Shown here: piece after piece, positions 37,650-45,280 of the stretch
Position numbering within the stretch: the stretch's first letter is position 1
Layout: every line of letters starts with the position of its first letter
Notes under the pieces: model-generated
The model's database searches: none
Seen by the model: only the letters and a program-made list of their open reading frames with translations
What the model was told of the DNA's origin: nothing
Position numbers and translations under genes: made by a program
Assembly: GCA_017569285.1 (NCBI GenBank)
Contig: CP069419.1
Span: 248,001 to 312,000 of the forward strand
Source: Clostridiales bacterium
Lineage (GTDB): Bacteria > Bacillota > Clostridia > Christensenellales > Aristaeellaceae
Length of the DNA stretch: 64,000 bases
Direction: 5' to 3'

Positions 37650-37925
37650 CTTGAATTTAACATGAATGACGATGAAGGAAATGAAGCTTCCCGCGTTGAT
37701 TTCAGAGAGCCGTCGGTCGCTGCGAGACGGTACAAAGACGGAAAGTCACTGCTTCCTGAGTTGGTTCTGTGAACATGCGGATGCATCAGTAATGGAACCC
37801 GGCCGCCCCGTAATCGGCTTTGGACTTGTTGGAGTCCGAGAGTGACTGCCTTACGGCAGTAAAATGGGTGGTACCGCGGATTGATTTCGTCCCTGATGCA
37901 TATTTGCTTCAGGGTTTTTATTTTT
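37650..37925 (+). promoter_or_regulatory. T-box riboswitch (tRNA-sensing leader)
   Basis: The invariant T-box sequence TGGTACCGCG lies at 37869-37878 within AAAATGGGTGGTACCGCGG. Upstream is the Stem I apical element AGAGAGCCGTC...GACGG (about 37705-37735) and a Stem III hairpin ACTGCC/GGCAGT (37845-37860). Downstream is the terminator CCCTGA (37891-37896) with TCAGGG (37909-37914) and a T-rich tail to 37925. Uncharged cognate tRNA should stabilise the antiterminator and turn on the two genes that follow. The specifier is not certain: a CTG (Leu) follows the helix GAAGC/GCTTC in the right strand of Stem I, which would fit the LeuA-like gene, but I cannot fold Stem I reliably by eye. Confidence 0.92.
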
Positions 37926-37941
37926 CAGGAGGATATCGGAT

Positions 37942-39360
37942 ATGGAAAAACAGATCATGACTATCACAGACTGCACGCTTCGGCAGAAGAACAGCCTTCC
38001 CGATCTCAGCTTTCGCGAAAAGCTGGAGCTGTGCCGCCTGATTGACCGCCTGAATGTGGACCTGATTGAAATGGAGGAAATCCGGCAGGTCAAGATTGAC
38101 AGCCTGCTGATCAAATCCGTCTGCACGGCCGTTTCCAGTTCCAGGATTGCCGTCCCTGTGGCATTGAATGAGGAGAGCGTCCGGATCGCCCGGGAAGCGC
38201 TCAGAAACGCGGTCCATCCGCGCCTTCAGGTGCCGGCTCCGGTCAGTTCGGTCCAGATGGAATATCTCTCCCATATGAAACCGAAAGCCATGATTGCCGC
38301 GGTCGCCGATACCATCCGGAAATGCCGGGAATTCACAGATGACGTGGAATTCATCGCGGAAGACGCCACTCGCAGCGATGCTGCTTTCCTGCGCAGCATC
38401 ATCACCGAAGCCGTCAGCGCCGGTGCCCGGACGGTTACGCTGTGCGATACGGCGGGAGCCATGCTCCCGGATGAAACCGCGGCCTTTATCTCTTCCCTGT
38501 ACCAGGATATTGAATGTCTGAGCGGGGTTACTGTCGGTTTTTCCTGTACGGACCAGATGAATATGGCAGACGCATGTGCTGTCTCCGCCGTCCGTTCCGG
38601 AATCCGGGAAATCAAAGCCGCTTCCTTCCGGACCAACGCAATTTCCCTGATGAATATCGTGCGGATCCTGGACATCAAAGCCAACCAGTTTGACGTGCGC
38701 TGCCGGATTGGTACGGAACAGATCCGGAACCTCACCAGCAAAATTGAGATGCTGTGCCGCACCGGCCTCAGCCGGTCTGTCAGTGCCGGCACGGGTACGG
38801 ATGACCATGATTCCGGTGTCATGCTGAGTACTCATGACTCCCGTGAATCCGTGATGAAGGCGGTCGACAAGCTTGGATATGACCTGACGGCGGAGGATAT
38901 GGAAAAGGTCTGGCAGTGTTTCTCCGAAATTGCGGAGAAGAAGGACCTGATTTCCCTTCGGGAACTGGATGCGATCGTGGCGACCGAAGCCATGCAGGTT
39001 CCACCGGTATACCATGATATCCAGTATGTCATCAATACCGGCAATACCATCAATGCCATGGCGCATATGAAGCTCATGTACCATGACCGGGCAATTGAGG
39101 GAATGGCCGTCGGGGACGGTTCCATTGCGGCGGCGTTCAACTCCATCGAAAAGGCAACCGGACGCCACTTCGAGCTGGAGGACTTCCAGATTCAGGCCAT
39201 TACCGAAGGACGGGAAGCCGTCGGAGAAACCATCGTCAAGCTCCGCCATGAAGGCAAACTGTATTCCGGGCGCGGTATTTCGACGGATATCGTGGGTGCC
39301 GGGATCCTGGCCTATATGAATGCCCTGAACAAGATTGTTTACGAGGAGGAAGAAGCATGA
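37942..39360 (+). CDS. LeuA-like (isopropylmalate synthase family) protein lacking catalytic metal ligands
   Basis: A 472-residue homologue of the isopropylmalate/citramalate/homocitrate synthase family: HMGL-type TIM barrel (1 to about 280; EDATRSD and CDTAGAMLPDE blocks intact) and a C-terminal LeuA allosteric/dimerisation domain (about 355-465; VGDGSIAAAFNSIE, GRGISTDIVGAG). The active site is altered. The usual TLRDGEQ is TLRQKNS here (metal-binding Asp replaced by Gln at 15), and the zinc motif HCHND is replaced by SCTDQ (about 201-205). It may therefore be non-catalytic, for instance a leucine-sensing regulatory subunit, or a different lyase/transferase. T-box controlled; its stop overlaps the next start by 4 nt (ATGA), implying coupled translation. 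RBS AGGAGG. Confidence 0.88.
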   Translation: MEKQIMTITDCTLRQKNSLPDLSFREKLELCRLIDRLNVDLIEMEEIRQVKIDSLLIKSVCTAVSSSRIAVPVALNEESVRIAREALRNAVHPRLQVPAPVSSVQMEYLSHMKPKAMIAAVADTIRKCREFTDDVEFIAEDATRSDAAFLRSIITEAVSAGARTVTLCDTAGAMLPDETAAFISSLYQDIECLSGVTVGFSCTDQMNMADACAVSAVRSGIREIKAASFRTNAISLMNIVRILDIKANQFDVRCRIGTEQIRNLTSKIEMLCRTGLSRSVSAGTGTDDHDSGVMLSTHDSRESVMKAVDKLGYDLTAEDMEKVWQCFSEIAEKKDLISLRELDAIVATEAMQVPPVYHDIQYVINTGNTINAMAHMKLMYHDRAIEGMAVGDGSIAAAFNSIEKATGRHFELEDFQIQAITEGREAVGETIVKLRHEGKLYSGRGISTDIVGAGILAYMNALNKIVYEEEEA

Positions 39361-41873
39361 AGCTCTCTTTTTCAACCCGCGGATGGAAAGAGCTCCCCTG
39401 GCCGGAGCAGGTGAAAGATGCCTCCGAACTCCGTTTTCAGGGAATTGAGGTCTATAATCTTCATAAATGTCCTTCCCTGACAGACCGGAGCGGTGTCTTC
39501 CACAAGTTCCACCGGAATGAGACCCTGCGGGAACTGCGGGAGCACCATCTGACGATCCCGTGCCTGGATACCTGCATTGACCTCGGCGCAGAAGAGGATG
39601 AAACCGGCTTCATCCCCGATCTGATCGATACGGCTGCTACCATGAAAATCCCGTATGTCGCCGTTTGTGCCCTGCATGACGATGATGAACGGATCCGGGA
39701 ACGCATTGACCGGCTGATTCCGCAGTTCTCCGAAAAGGGAATCTGCATGCTGATTAAGACTGTCGGCATTTTCGCGGATACCGGAAAGCTCCGGAAACTG
39801 ATGGATGAATATGCCTGTGACGAACTGGGCGCACTGTGGGATATGCACCATCCATACCGGGATTTCCACGAAACGCCGGATACCACCATCCGCAACCTCG
39901 GCGGATACGTCCACCATGTCCACCTTCGTGATTCGGATGATGACCTGAATTACAATCTGATCGGTGAAGGCACCATTCCCATACAGGACATGATGAACGC
40001 GCTGTCTTCGATTGACTACAACGGCTTCATTTCCCTGGAGTGGAAAACGGAATGGATGGAAGATATTCCGGACCGTGAAATCATTTTTGCGCATTTCCTC
40101 AACTATATGGGCCGTTTTGACAATCCGAAGGGCAAAAAGAAATCCCTCTATTTCAATCACGACGGCACCGGCAAATATGTCTGGAAAAAGGACGAGCTGA
40201 TCGACCTGACATTCGGGCAGGTCCTGGACCGCATGGCGGAAGAGTTCCCGGATCAGTACGCATTCAAGTACACAACGCTGGATTACATCCGTACCTATAC
40301 CGAATTCCGCGATGATGTCAACCGCTTTGCCAAAGCCCTGATTTCCCTGGGAGTCAAAGCCGGCACCAAGGTGGCTGTATGGGCCACGAATGTCCCCGCA
40401 TGGTATATCGCTTTCTGGGCATCCGCCCGAATCGGCGCCGTACTTGTAACCGTCAATACCGCCTATAAAATCCATGAGGCCGATTACCTGCTCCGCCAGA
40501 GCGATACACATACGCTGGTCATGATTGAAAGTGCGCTGGACAGCAATTACCGCGCAATTATCAATGAGCTCTGCCCTGAGATTGCGGTATCGAAGCCCGG
40601 CGAACCGCTGCACTGCAAGCGGCTGCCCTTCCTCCGGAATGTCATTACCGTCGGTTTCACCCAGAGCGGATGCCTCACCTTTGAGGAGGCGATGCGCCGC
40701 GCTGATTCCGTTACCGATGAGACACTGGCAGCGATGGCTGAACGCGTGAAACCGGATGATGTATGCAATATGCAGTATACTTCCGGCACCACCGGCTTCC
40801 CCAAAGGCGTCATGCTGACCCATTACAACGTCGTCAATGACGGCAAATGTATCGGCGACCGGATGGGCCTTTCCACCGCAGACCGCATGATGATCCAGGT
40901 TCCCATGTTCCACTGTTTCGGCATGGTCCTCGCCATGACCGCCTCCATGACCCACGGAACTACGCTCTGTCCGCTTCCCTATTTCTCTGCCAAGAACTCC
41001 CTGGCATGTATCAACCAGGAACGGATTACCTGTTTCCACGGTGTCCCGACCATGTTCATCGCCATGTTCAACCATGAGGATTACCGGAAAACGGATTTTT
41101 CCTACATGCGGACAGGTATTATGGCCGGTTCCGGATGTCCGCCCGAACTCATGAAGCGTGCTGCCCGGCCGGATGAAATGAATATGCGCGGAATTGTCAG
41201 CGTATACGGGCAGACCGAGTCTTCCCCCGGAAGCACAATGTCCGCCTGGACTGATTCGCTGGAGCTCCGTACCGAAACGGTCGGATATGCATTCCCCCAC
41301 GTCCAGTGCAAGGTGATTGATCCGGAGACCGGAAAGGAACTGCCGGACGGACAGGACGGCGAATTCTGCTCCCGCGGCTACAATATCATGAAGGGATACT
41401 ATAAAATGCCGGATGCCACCAGTGCGACCATCGACGCGGATGGCTGGCTTCATTCCGGTGACCTGGCTCGTCGGAATCCGGACGGCACCTATCTCATCAC
41501 CGGCCGTCTGAAGGATATGATCATCCGCGGCGGTGAGAATATCTATCCGAAGGAAATCGAGGAATTCATCTACACACATCCGGCAGTTGCCGATGTACAG
41601 GTAATCGGTGTTCCGGACGCGCGATACGGCGAGGCAGTCATGGCGTGCATCATCAAAAAGGAAGGCGCTTCCCTGACCGCGGAGGAAATGACCGAGTACA
41701 TCAAGAGCCATATGGCCCGCCATAAGGTTCCGCAGTATATTGAATTCATGGACACATTCCCGATGAATGCAGCCGGCAAGGTGCTGAAATACAAAATGCG
41801 CGAAGAGGCTGCTGAACGCCTCGGACTGGTCGGCGCCGCAGGAATCGATACCGCCGGCGGCGGAAAGAACTGA
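39357..41873 (+). CDS. Fusion: sugar-isomerase-like TIM barrel + AMP-forming acyl-CoA ligase
   Basis: An 838-residue two-domain protein. Residues about 1-265 form a xylose-isomerase-like/AP-endonuclease-2 TIM barrel: LWDMHHPYRD, HHVHLRD and ISLEWKTEW hold likely metal ligands, but the position usually taken by the first Glu reads LIKT, so the metal site may be incomplete. Residues about 285-820 are an ANL-superfamily acyl-CoA synthetase with YTSGTTGFPKG (about 473-483), VYGQTE, the hinge SGDLARRNPDGTYLITGRLKDMIIRGGENIYPKEIE and the catalytic Lys in AAGKVLKYKMRE. It should activate a carboxylic acid with ATP and CoA; the acid is unknown. Coupled to the LeuA-like gene under one T-box, which ties it to amino-acid supply. 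Activation of branched-chain volatile fatty acids is one possibility (inference). Confidence 0.88.
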   Translation: MKLSFSTRGWKELPWPEQVKDASELRFQGIEVYNLHKCPSLTDRSGVFHKFHRNETLRELREHHLTIPCLDTCIDLGAEEDETGFIPDLIDTAATMKIPYVAVCALHDDDERIRERIDRLIPQFSEKGICMLIKTVGIFADTGKLRKLMDEYACDELGALWDMHHPYRDFHETPDTTIRNLGGYVHHVHLRDSDDDLNYNLIGEGTIPIQDMMNALSSIDYNGFISLEWKTEWMEDIPDREIIFAHFLNYMGRFDNPKGKKKSLYFNHDGTGKYVWKKDELIDLTFGQVLDRMAEEFPDQYAFKYTTLDYIRTYTEFRDDVNRFAKALISLGVKAGTKVAVWATNVPAWYIAFWASARIGAVLVTVNTAYKIHEADYLLRQSDTHTLVMIESALDSNYRAIINELCPEIAVSKPGEPLHCKRLPFLRNVITVGFTQSGCLTFEEAMRRADSVTDETLAAMAERVKPDDVCNMQYTSGTTGFPKGVMLTHYNVVNDGKCIGDRMGLSTADRMMIQVPMFHCFGMVLAMTASMTHGTTLCPLPYFSAKNSLACINQERITCFHGVPTMFIAMFNHEDYRKTDFSYMRTGIMAGSGCPPELMKRAARPDEMNMRGIVSVYGQTESSPGSTMSAWTDSLELRTETVGYAFPHVQCKVIDPETGKELPDGQDGEFCSRGYNIMKGYYKMPDATSATIDADGWLHSGDLARRNPDGTYLITGRLKDMIIRGGENIYPKEIEEFIYTHPAVADVQVIGVPDARYGEAVMACIIKKEGASLTAEEMTEYIKSHMARHKVPQYIEFMDTFPMNAAGKVLKYKMREEAAERLGLVGAAGIDTAGGGKN

Positions 41874-41881
41874 CAGAGCAA

Positions 41882-41915
41882 AACATCCACCGGCGCAGAT
41901 ACGCCGGTGGATGTT
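41882..41915 (+). terminator. Hairpin after the ligase fusion gene
   Basis: A perfect 14-bp stem (41882-41895 with 41902-41915) and 6-nt loop, 8 nt after the stop. It is followed by ATAT rather than a T run, so termination may be weak. Confidence 0.6.
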
Positions 41916-42000
41916 CATATTATGAGGAATTAACTTAGCGCAAACATACCAAGGACTCAGTACCAACTGGTCAAAACATCAAAACGGTAATCTCTTTCAC

Positions 42001-42273
42001 GGTGGCATGGCTCAGTCGGTAGGACACCTTGGTAGGAACTTCAAACCGACACGTGGTGGCATGGCTCAGTCGGTAGTCCGAAGTGGTAGCTTGTATAGAC
42101 CAAAAGCGTGGTGGCATGGCTCAGTCGGTAGTCCGAAGTGGTAGCTTGTATAGACCAAAAGCGTGGTGGCATGGCTCAGTCGGTAGGACACCTTGGTAGG
42201 AACTTCAAACCGACACGTGGTGGCATGGCTCAGTCGGTAGTCCGAAGTGGTAGCTTGTATAGACCAAAAGCGT
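42001..42273 (+). repeat. Tandem array of five 54/55-nt units beginning with a tRNA-Val 5' fragment
   Basis: Five units start at 42001, 42055, 42110, 42165 and 42219, each opening with the same 22 nt as the intact tRNA-Val that follows (GGTGGCATGGCTCAGTCGGT + AG). Two tail types alternate: type A (54 nt; units 1 and 4) and type B (55 nt; units 2, 3, 5), giving order A-B-B-A-B-tRNA. The two tails share short blocks (GGTAG, ACC, CGT), suggesting common ancestry. Each unit holds the acceptor 5' strand and D-arm only, so none can make a tRNA. No gene lies in 41874-42797 besides the tRNA. Confidence 0.9.
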
Positions 42274-42349
42274 GGTGGCATGGCTCAGTCGGTAGAGCAC
42301 ATCGTTCACATCGATGGGGTCGTTGGTTCGAGTCCAACTGTCACCACCA
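42274..42349 (+). tRNA. tRNA-Val (anticodon CAC)
   Basis: A complete cloverleaf: acceptor GGTGGCA/TGTCACC with one G-T pair, D-arm GCTC-AGTCGGTA-GAGC, anticodon arm CATCG-TTCACAT-CGATG with CAC, T-arm GTTGG-TTCGAGT-CCAAC, discriminator A and encoded CCA (42347-42349). It decodes GUG. Its 3' portion is duplicated at 49072-49125, and a strong terminator follows at once. Confidence 0.95.
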
Positions 42350-42350
42350 C
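42297..42350 (+). repeat. 54-bp direct repeat, copy 1 (putative attL in tRNA-Val)
   Basis: Identical to 49072-49125. It covers the tRNA from the D-arm 3' strand through the CCA end plus one base. Integrative elements commonly use the 3' end of tRNA genes and rebuild the tRNA at one junction, as seen here. Confidence 0.85.
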
Positions 42351-42351
42351 G

Positions 42352-42393
42352 AATCCGGTAGGCGTTCAAGTTCAACGCTTACCGGATTTTTTT
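42352..42393 (+). terminator. Terminator of tRNA-Val
   Basis: A 15-bp stem with one G-T pair (42352-42366 with 42374-42388), 7-nt loop, then a run of T. It begins 2 nt after the CCA. Confidence 0.93.
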
Positions 42394-42499
42394 GCGTACC
42401 CCTCAAGGGTACGCACTTTTCGAAGTCAGGAGTACGCACTTTTTTGTCAGAGGGGTACGCAAAAAGGGTACGCAGTTCACCTGAAAACTGCGTACCCTT
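42394..42499. repeat. GTACGCA palindromic repeat cluster
   Basis: Two perfect hairpins, GCGTACCC/GGGTACGC (42394-42401, 42407-42414) and a 14-bp stem (42464-42477 with 42486-42499), bracket two further GTACGCA copies near 42432 and 42455. This gives four direct and two inverted copies of a GTACGCA core in about 105 nt. Neither hairpin has a T tract. Possibly a REP-like element or protein-binding cluster of the integrated element. Confidence 0.75.
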
Positions 42500-42631
42500 G
42501 GAAGCATTTCGTTCACATCCATCGTGATGCTTTAGCCAACTTCCGTTTTTTTCACCAGAAACATAAGCAATTAACGAGCAGTTTTTCTTTCGAGTTTCGT
42601 ATGCCTAATAGGAAAAAATTTCAAAAAATAA

Positions 42632-42658
42632 TAAACACTCACCTAGTAGCAGTGCTAT
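42632..42658 (+). promoter_or_regulatory. Degenerate CIRCE operator before DUF308
   Basis: TAAACACTC-N9-CAGTGCTAT matches the HrcA operator consensus (TTAGCACTC-N9-GAGTGCTAA) at 14 of 18 arm positions. The better copy is at 45134. No clear -35 accompanies it. Confidence 0.55.
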
Positions 42659-42671
42659 GATAATATATGTT

Positions 42672-42759
42672 GAACAAAGGAACAGAAATCCAATAAAGCA
42701 CTGTTCCAATGCTTAAATTAACATGGCATGGCTGCCAAAGTGATCAACACACGAGGAGG
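42672..42759 (+). repeat. Duplicated leader, copy 1 (upstream of DUF308)
   Basis: About 88 nt, from GAACAAAGG to AGGAGG, roughly four-fifths identical by eye to 45183-45272. In copy 2 the AGGAGG serves the Hsp20 start codon; here the corresponding position reads ATAAACTGA and the real gene starts 38 nt later with its own AAGGAG. Confidence 0.8.
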
Positions 42760-42797
42760 AATCCTTCATAAACTGATTAAATAAGGAGCACTGCTGT

Positions 42798-43376
42798 ATG
42801 TTGTTTCAATCATTGGATAAACTCAAGCGGCAGTCGATACTGGCTGCAATTCTCATGATGGCTCTCGGTGTGGTCATGCTGATCTGCCCCGAAAGCTATG
42901 TGAATACCCTCGTTGTGACCGTGGGCTATGGGATGATTATCTTTGCGCTCGTGGAGATGCTTGAATTCATTGTAAGCAAAAAAGCCTTGATTCACTACAT
43001 CATTTTTACCGGCGCATTATTCATCGCTATTCTCGGCGTCTTCATACTCATTTACAATCAGGATCTTCTGAAAGCCTTGGGCTGGCTGTTCGGATTCGTG
43101 CTGGTGCAAGATAGCCTGTTTACGCTGTTGAATGCTCTGTTGTTTGCCCGCCGCTCCAATCGGAAGGGTTGGTGGATGCTGATCATATTTGCCATTGTGC
43201 TTATGGCTTTGGGTGTATTGATCTTTTTGAATCCCTGGTGGGATTCCCCGACCTTACTCATGAGGATCATCGGTGGCGCGCTCCTGTTTTCCGCTTTTGT
43301 GAGCACGCTTAGGCTCATTTGGGTGTGGCCGTTCAAAAACGGGAAGGAGAGTGCGGAAGATGCCTCTGAACGATAA
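42798..43376 (+). CDS. DUF308/HdeD-like membrane protein
   Basis: A 192-residue integral membrane protein with about six hydrophobic segments in pairs and a charged C-terminal tail. The pattern (short loops, GVVMLICPE and GVLIFLNPWW at the ends of repeated halves) resembles the DUF308/HdeD acid-resistance family. AAGGAG lies 9 nt before the ATG. Preceded by a degenerate CIRCE site and followed with a 17-nt overlap by the UbiB-like kinase gene. A stress role is inferred from context, not shown. Confidence 0.75.
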   Translation: MLFQSLDKLKRQSILAAILMMALGVVMLICPESYVNTLVVTVGYGMIIFALVEMLEFIVSKKALIHYIIFTGALFIAILGVFILIYNQDLLKALGWLFGFVLVQDSLFTLLNALLFARRSNRKGWWMLIIFAIVLMALGVLIFLNPWWDSPTLLMRIIGGALLFSAFVSTLRLIWVWPFKNGKESAEDASER

Positions 43377-45066
43377 AGCGCAAAAAATGGTGGACAAGCT
43401 TGAAACTGAAAAAGAACAGATCAAACATAGTACGGAGGAAATGAGTGCGGAACTGAAGCGGCTCCTTGAAAGTGAGATCAATGCGTTTCAGAAGCGCGAG
43501 AAGCACCGCTCCACCGAAATGATCGCTATCTTTGCCAGGCATAATTTCTACGCCAACGGTTTTACACCGCAGGAGCTTCGGACGACCCTGGAAGATCTTG
43601 GGCCAACCTATGTAAAGATCGGCCAGATCATGTCCAGCCGGGTTGATCTTCTGCCTGTCGGGTATTGCAGGGAACTGGCAAAGCTGCGTGATAGCGTAAA
43701 GCCTCTGGACCCGGCTGTGGCCAAAGCCGTCATCGAGCAGGAAACCGGCAAAAAAATCGACGAAATCTATTCTGAGTTTCGGGATGAACCACTGGGATCC
43801 GCATCGATCGCACAGGTCCATTATGGTGTCCTCAAGGATGGTACCCGAGTCGTTACCAAGATACAGCGCCCTTTGATCGCCGACATGATGCGAAAAGACT
43901 TCGTGCTTCTCAACAAGCTTGTTGACCTGGTGAACATCGTCGAGGAAGATTCCGACGAACAGGTCATCGACTTCAAATCGGTGATCAGAGAGGTTGAACG
44001 TGTTACCAAAGCTGAACTTGATTTCCGCGTGGAGGCAGAAAACACACGTCTTTTTAGGGAGAAGTGCATTGATGACGAAGAACTGATCTCCTGCCCAACC
44101 GTCATCGATGAGCTGACCACCGAACGCATCTTTACCATGACCTATATCGATGGCTGCTCTGTCGCCAACACGGAAAAATTGACTGCGGATGGTTGCGATC
44201 TGGATGAGATCGGGCGCGTGATTGTGGACAGTTACCTGCATCAGGTGCTGGACGTAGGCACATTCCACGCCGATCCGCATCAGGGCAACATCCTGGTCAG
44301 CCATGGCAAGCCCTATTGGATCGACTTCGGGATGATCGGGCACGTCACGGACAAGGATATCGATTTAATCCAAGACGCGGTCAAGGCGCTGTTGATCCAG
44401 GATGCTGACTCTTTGGTCAACGCGGTCATGGGTATGGGCGCTGCTTCGGAGAAAACCGACCGCACTATGCTTACCCGGGATGCAGAAATGTTCATCCAGA
44501 AGTATATGAATGTGAAGAGCGTCAGCGACATCAATGCGATCGAGGTGTTCGACGAAGTGATGAGCTTGGCTGCCAAAAACCACGTTTCTATGCCTGGCAG
44601 GTTCACCATGCTCGCCCGCTCCCTCACCACCCTGGAAGGCGTCATTGAGCAGCTTTGCCCTGACCTGAACATATTCGATATGCTTTATGATAAGCTGAAG
44701 GAGCGTGCGCGGCAGAATATGAACATTCCGCGTGAGCTTTTTGAGAAAGGGCAGGAACTGGTCAAGGCGGGTAAAAAGGCAGCAAGAATCCCTCTCCTCG
44801 CTTCTGAAGTTCTGGAGGGTATGGTGAAGGGAAAGACGAAGGTGCGCTTCGAGTTGTCCGGCTATGAGGAACCCCTAAACCGGATCTTCCACTTCCTGCG
44901 GTACACCGTACTGACGCTGGTGGCTTTGGTACTGTTCATCGGATCCTGCATTCTTTGCACCACCGATTTCAAGCCGATTCTACCCAACGGAGTGCCCCTG
45001 CTGGCTGTAGCCGGGATCGTCTTTTCCATCGCGTTGGCGATATTCTCGATCAAAAAGCTGAAATAG
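43360..45066 (+). CDS. ABC1/UbiB family atypical kinase-like protein
   Basis: 568 residues from ATG 43360 (GGAGAG about 8 nt upstream; the GTG at 43351 is too close to that site). The ABC1/ADCK/UbiB core is clear: LGPTYVKIGQIMSSR (KxGQ motif), GSASIAQVHYG replacing the glycine-rich loop, the Lys in VTKIQRP, catalytic HADPHQGNILV and metal-binding IDFGM. Two membrane helices end the protein (about 505-560). In ubiquinone makers this family supports quinone synthesis; no quinone genes are visible here, so its role is open. Translationally coupled to DUF308. Confidence 0.9.
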   Translation: MPLNDKAQKMVDKLETEKEQIKHSTEEMSAELKRLLESEINAFQKREKHRSTEMIAIFARHNFYANGFTPQELRTTLEDLGPTYVKIGQIMSSRVDLLPVGYCRELAKLRDSVKPLDPAVAKAVIEQETGKKIDEIYSEFRDEPLGSASIAQVHYGVLKDGTRVVTKIQRPLIADMMRKDFVLLNKLVDLVNIVEEDSDEQVIDFKSVIREVERVTKAELDFRVEAENTRLFREKCIDDEELISCPTVIDELTTERIFTMTYIDGCSVANTEKLTADGCDLDEIGRVIVDSYLHQVLDVGTFHADPHQGNILVSHGKPYWIDFGMIGHVTDKDIDLIQDAVKALLIQDADSLVNAVMGMGAASEKTDRTMLTRDAEMFIQKYMNVKSVSDINAIEVFDEVMSLAAKNHVSMPGRFTMLARSLTTLEGVIEQLCPDLNIFDMLYDKLKERARQNMNIPRELFEKGQELVKAGKKAARIPLLASEVLEGMVKGKTKVRFELSGYEEPLNRIFHFLRYTVLTLVALVLFIGSCILCTTDFKPILPNGVPLLAVAGIVFSIALAIFSIKKLK

Positions 45067-45133
45067 CTGGCATTTGTCGTAGCACGATGGCACTCTAAGG
45101 TTGCCACATAGAAAAGAGAAAAAAATTAAAAAA

Positions 45134-45175
45134 TTAGCACTCACCTCTTGACAGTGCTAACAATATGACTATAAT
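45134..45175 (+). promoter_or_regulatory. CIRCE operator overlapping the hsp20 promoter
   Basis: TTAGCACTC (45134-45142), N9, CAGTGCTAA (45152-45160): 17 of 18 arm positions match the HrcA operator. The -35 TTGACA (45148-45153) lies inside it; a 16-bp spacer leads to TATAAT (45170-45175). HrcA bound here would block RNA polymerase, giving heat-inducible transcription of hsp20. Confidence 0.92.
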
Positions 45176-45182
45176 ATGTGCT

Positions 45183-45272
45183 GAACAAAGGAACAGCGAT
45201 CCAATAAACCACCGTCCCAATGCTCAAAATCAACATGGCGTGGCTGCCATAGCGGCCCAACACCCAAGGAGG
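45183..45272 (+). repeat. Duplicated leader, copy 2 (upstream of hsp20)
   Basis: About 90 nt, similar to 42672-42759. It contains the short inverted repeat ATGGC...GCCAT and ends in the AGGAGG that serves the hsp20 ATG. Confidence 0.8.
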
Positions 45273-45280
45273 TAAGAGTT

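Noticed and set aside
39372-41966. 864-codon open frame opposite the ligase fusion gene
   Set aside because: Shadow of the strongly biased plus-strand codons; no recognisable domain and no ribosome site.
42001-42349. CRISPR-like array: about 25-nt repeat with 29-30-nt spacers
   Set aside because: The intervening segments repeat among themselves (A, B, B, A, B), the repeat is the 5' part of a tRNA, and no cas genes are nearby.
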